Positions 28,958 through 29,654 of a DNA stretch of 29,654 nucleotides are shown here, in pieces. Numbering within the stretch: the stretch's first letter is position 1; each line of letters begins with the position of its first letter. This DNA comes from DASZCR01 sp035942915 (GTDB lineage Bacteria; Acidobacteriota; Blastocatellia; Pyrinomonadales; Pyrinomonadaceae). Both the position numbers and the translations under genes were made by a program. The stretch is taken from contig DASZCR010000095.1 in NCBI GenBank assembly GCA_035942915.1, positions 1-29,654 on the forward strand. The letters run 5' to 3'. Under the pieces are notes generated by a model, which saw only the letters and a program-made list of their open reading frames with translations, ran no database searches and had not been told where the DNA came from.

Positions 28958-29654
28958 ATGTCTTCTTCCGAATACACCGCCGAACTGATTGCGCGCGGCG
29001 TCGCTTCCGGCCAACGTAGCGCGCGCGACGCCGCCGCCTTCGCCCTCGACTGGGCTGAACGGCTCAACGAGACGCTCAACGCCTTCCTGCAAATCGACCG
29101 CAAGGGTGCGCTCGCGCGTGCCGCGCAGATTGATGAGGAGACCGCTCGTCAGGAGTCAGGTGATGCAGGCGGGGACGGCGGCTCCACTTCGCCGTTGCGC
29201 TCTTCTCTGAGGGGCGTCCCCATCGCTATCAAGGACAACATCTGTGTGCGCGGCTTACAGGCGTCGTGCGGCTCGCGCATCCTCGGCGATTATCATCCGC
29301 CGTATGATGCGACCGTCATCGAACGCCTGCACGCGGCCGGAGCAGTCGTCGTCGGCAAGACCAACTGCGACGAGTTTGCGATGGGTTCGTCGAACGAGAA
29401 CTCTGCCTTCGGGCCGGTGCGTAATCCTTGGGACACGGCGCGCGTTCCCGGCGGTTCTTCGGGCGGCTCTGCGGCGGCCGTCGCCGCGCGCATCGTGCCC
29501 GTCGCGCTCGGTTCGGAGACGGGCGGCTCTGTGCGTCAGCCCGCCGCGCTCTGCGGCATCGTCGGCGTCAAACCGACCTACGGGCGCGTCTCGCGCTACG
29601 GGCTGGTCGCCTTCGGCTCTTCGCTCGACCAAGTGAGCGTCTTCGGTCTCACCG
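28958..29654 (+). CDS. gatA: Asp/Glu-tRNA amidotransferase subunit A (5' part, runs off window)
   Basis: The first 232 codons are open to the window end. It is the glutaminase/amidase subunit of GatCAB. The amidase triad is visible as K92 (GVPIAIKDN), S167 (PGGSSGGSAAAVAA) and S191 (GSETGGSVRQPA), with gaps of 75 and 24 residues as in characterised GatA. Other family motifs are GKTNCDEFAMGSSNENSAFG and LCGIVGVKPTYGRVSRYG. A Gly/Ser/Asp-rich stretch (about 66-79) before LRGVPIAIKDN looks like a local insertion. The last visible residues read SLDQVSVFGLT. Confidence 0.96.
   Translation, partial: MSSSEYTAELIARGVASGQRSARDAAAFALDWAERLNETLNAFLQIDRKGALARAAQIDEETARQESGDAGGDGGSTSPLRSSLRGVPIAIKDNICVRGLQASCGSRILGDYHPPYDATVIERLHAAGAVVVGKTNCDEFAMGSSNENSAFGPVRNPWDTARVPGGSSGGSAAAVAARIVPVALGSETGGSVRQPAALCGIVGVKPTYGRVSRYGLVAFGSSLDQVSVFGLT

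Overview
This is a GC-rich chromosomal segment packed with short-spaced genes, most likely from a member of the Acidobacteriota (Blastocatellia-like). The taxonomic call is an inference. It rests on a secreted von Willebrand A protein of the kind common in that phylum, a secreted S41 protease with a C-terminal LolA-like domain, a secreted FG-GAP/Ig-like protein, and intergenic hairpins built from short tandem repeats. I found no transposase, integrase, phage gene, CRISPR array or rRNA.

Layout. (1) 31-5540, minus strand: a two-gene operon with a three-module TIR-like protein followed, with an ATGA overlap, by a membrane-anchored STAND ATPase carrying 14 WD40 blades. This is the best candidate for an undescribed conflict or signalling system. 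(2) 5541-7346: a 303-base intergenic gap, a long-form alanyl-tRNA editing protein (AlaX type), then a tRNA-Ala(CGC) with its own strong promoter and terminator. (3) 7385-14628: envelope and secreted proteins, namely a seven-bladed FG-GAP protein, an S41 protease on the minus strand, a LecA-like domain protein and a VWFA protein. (4) 14703-17868, minus strand: an AlbA_2/schlafen-type ATP-binding protein and a polytopic ABC-2-type membrane protein. (5) 17910-21732: a tightly overlapped paiB-like, DinB-like, folK operon, then panB and panC (folate and pantothenate synthesis). (6) 21919-26595: a molybdenum hydroxylase operon (2Fe-2S subunit, Mo subunit, FAD subunit, Mo-cofactor nucleotidyltransferase). 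Its FAD subunit has the extra four-cysteine insert of 4-hydroxybenzoyl-CoA reductase. (7) 26637-29654: a cysteine-free thioredoxin-fold protein, maf, a DUF721/DciA-like gene, gatC and the 5' part of gatA, which runs off the window.

A second theme is non-coding. At least six short repeat elements sit between or at the edges of genes. Three are large hairpins whose arms are tandem 7-8-mers of GTGATAR and whose centre carries ACAGG followed by a T-rich stretch. One has TTTGCGTC-type repeats beside an ACAGG centre. Two share a near-identical 30-base centre but have different arms. One of these last two supplies the stop codon of the FAD subunit and the start codon and first residues of the next gene. 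Modular hairpins with a conserved centre and changing arms are the second most interesting signal here.
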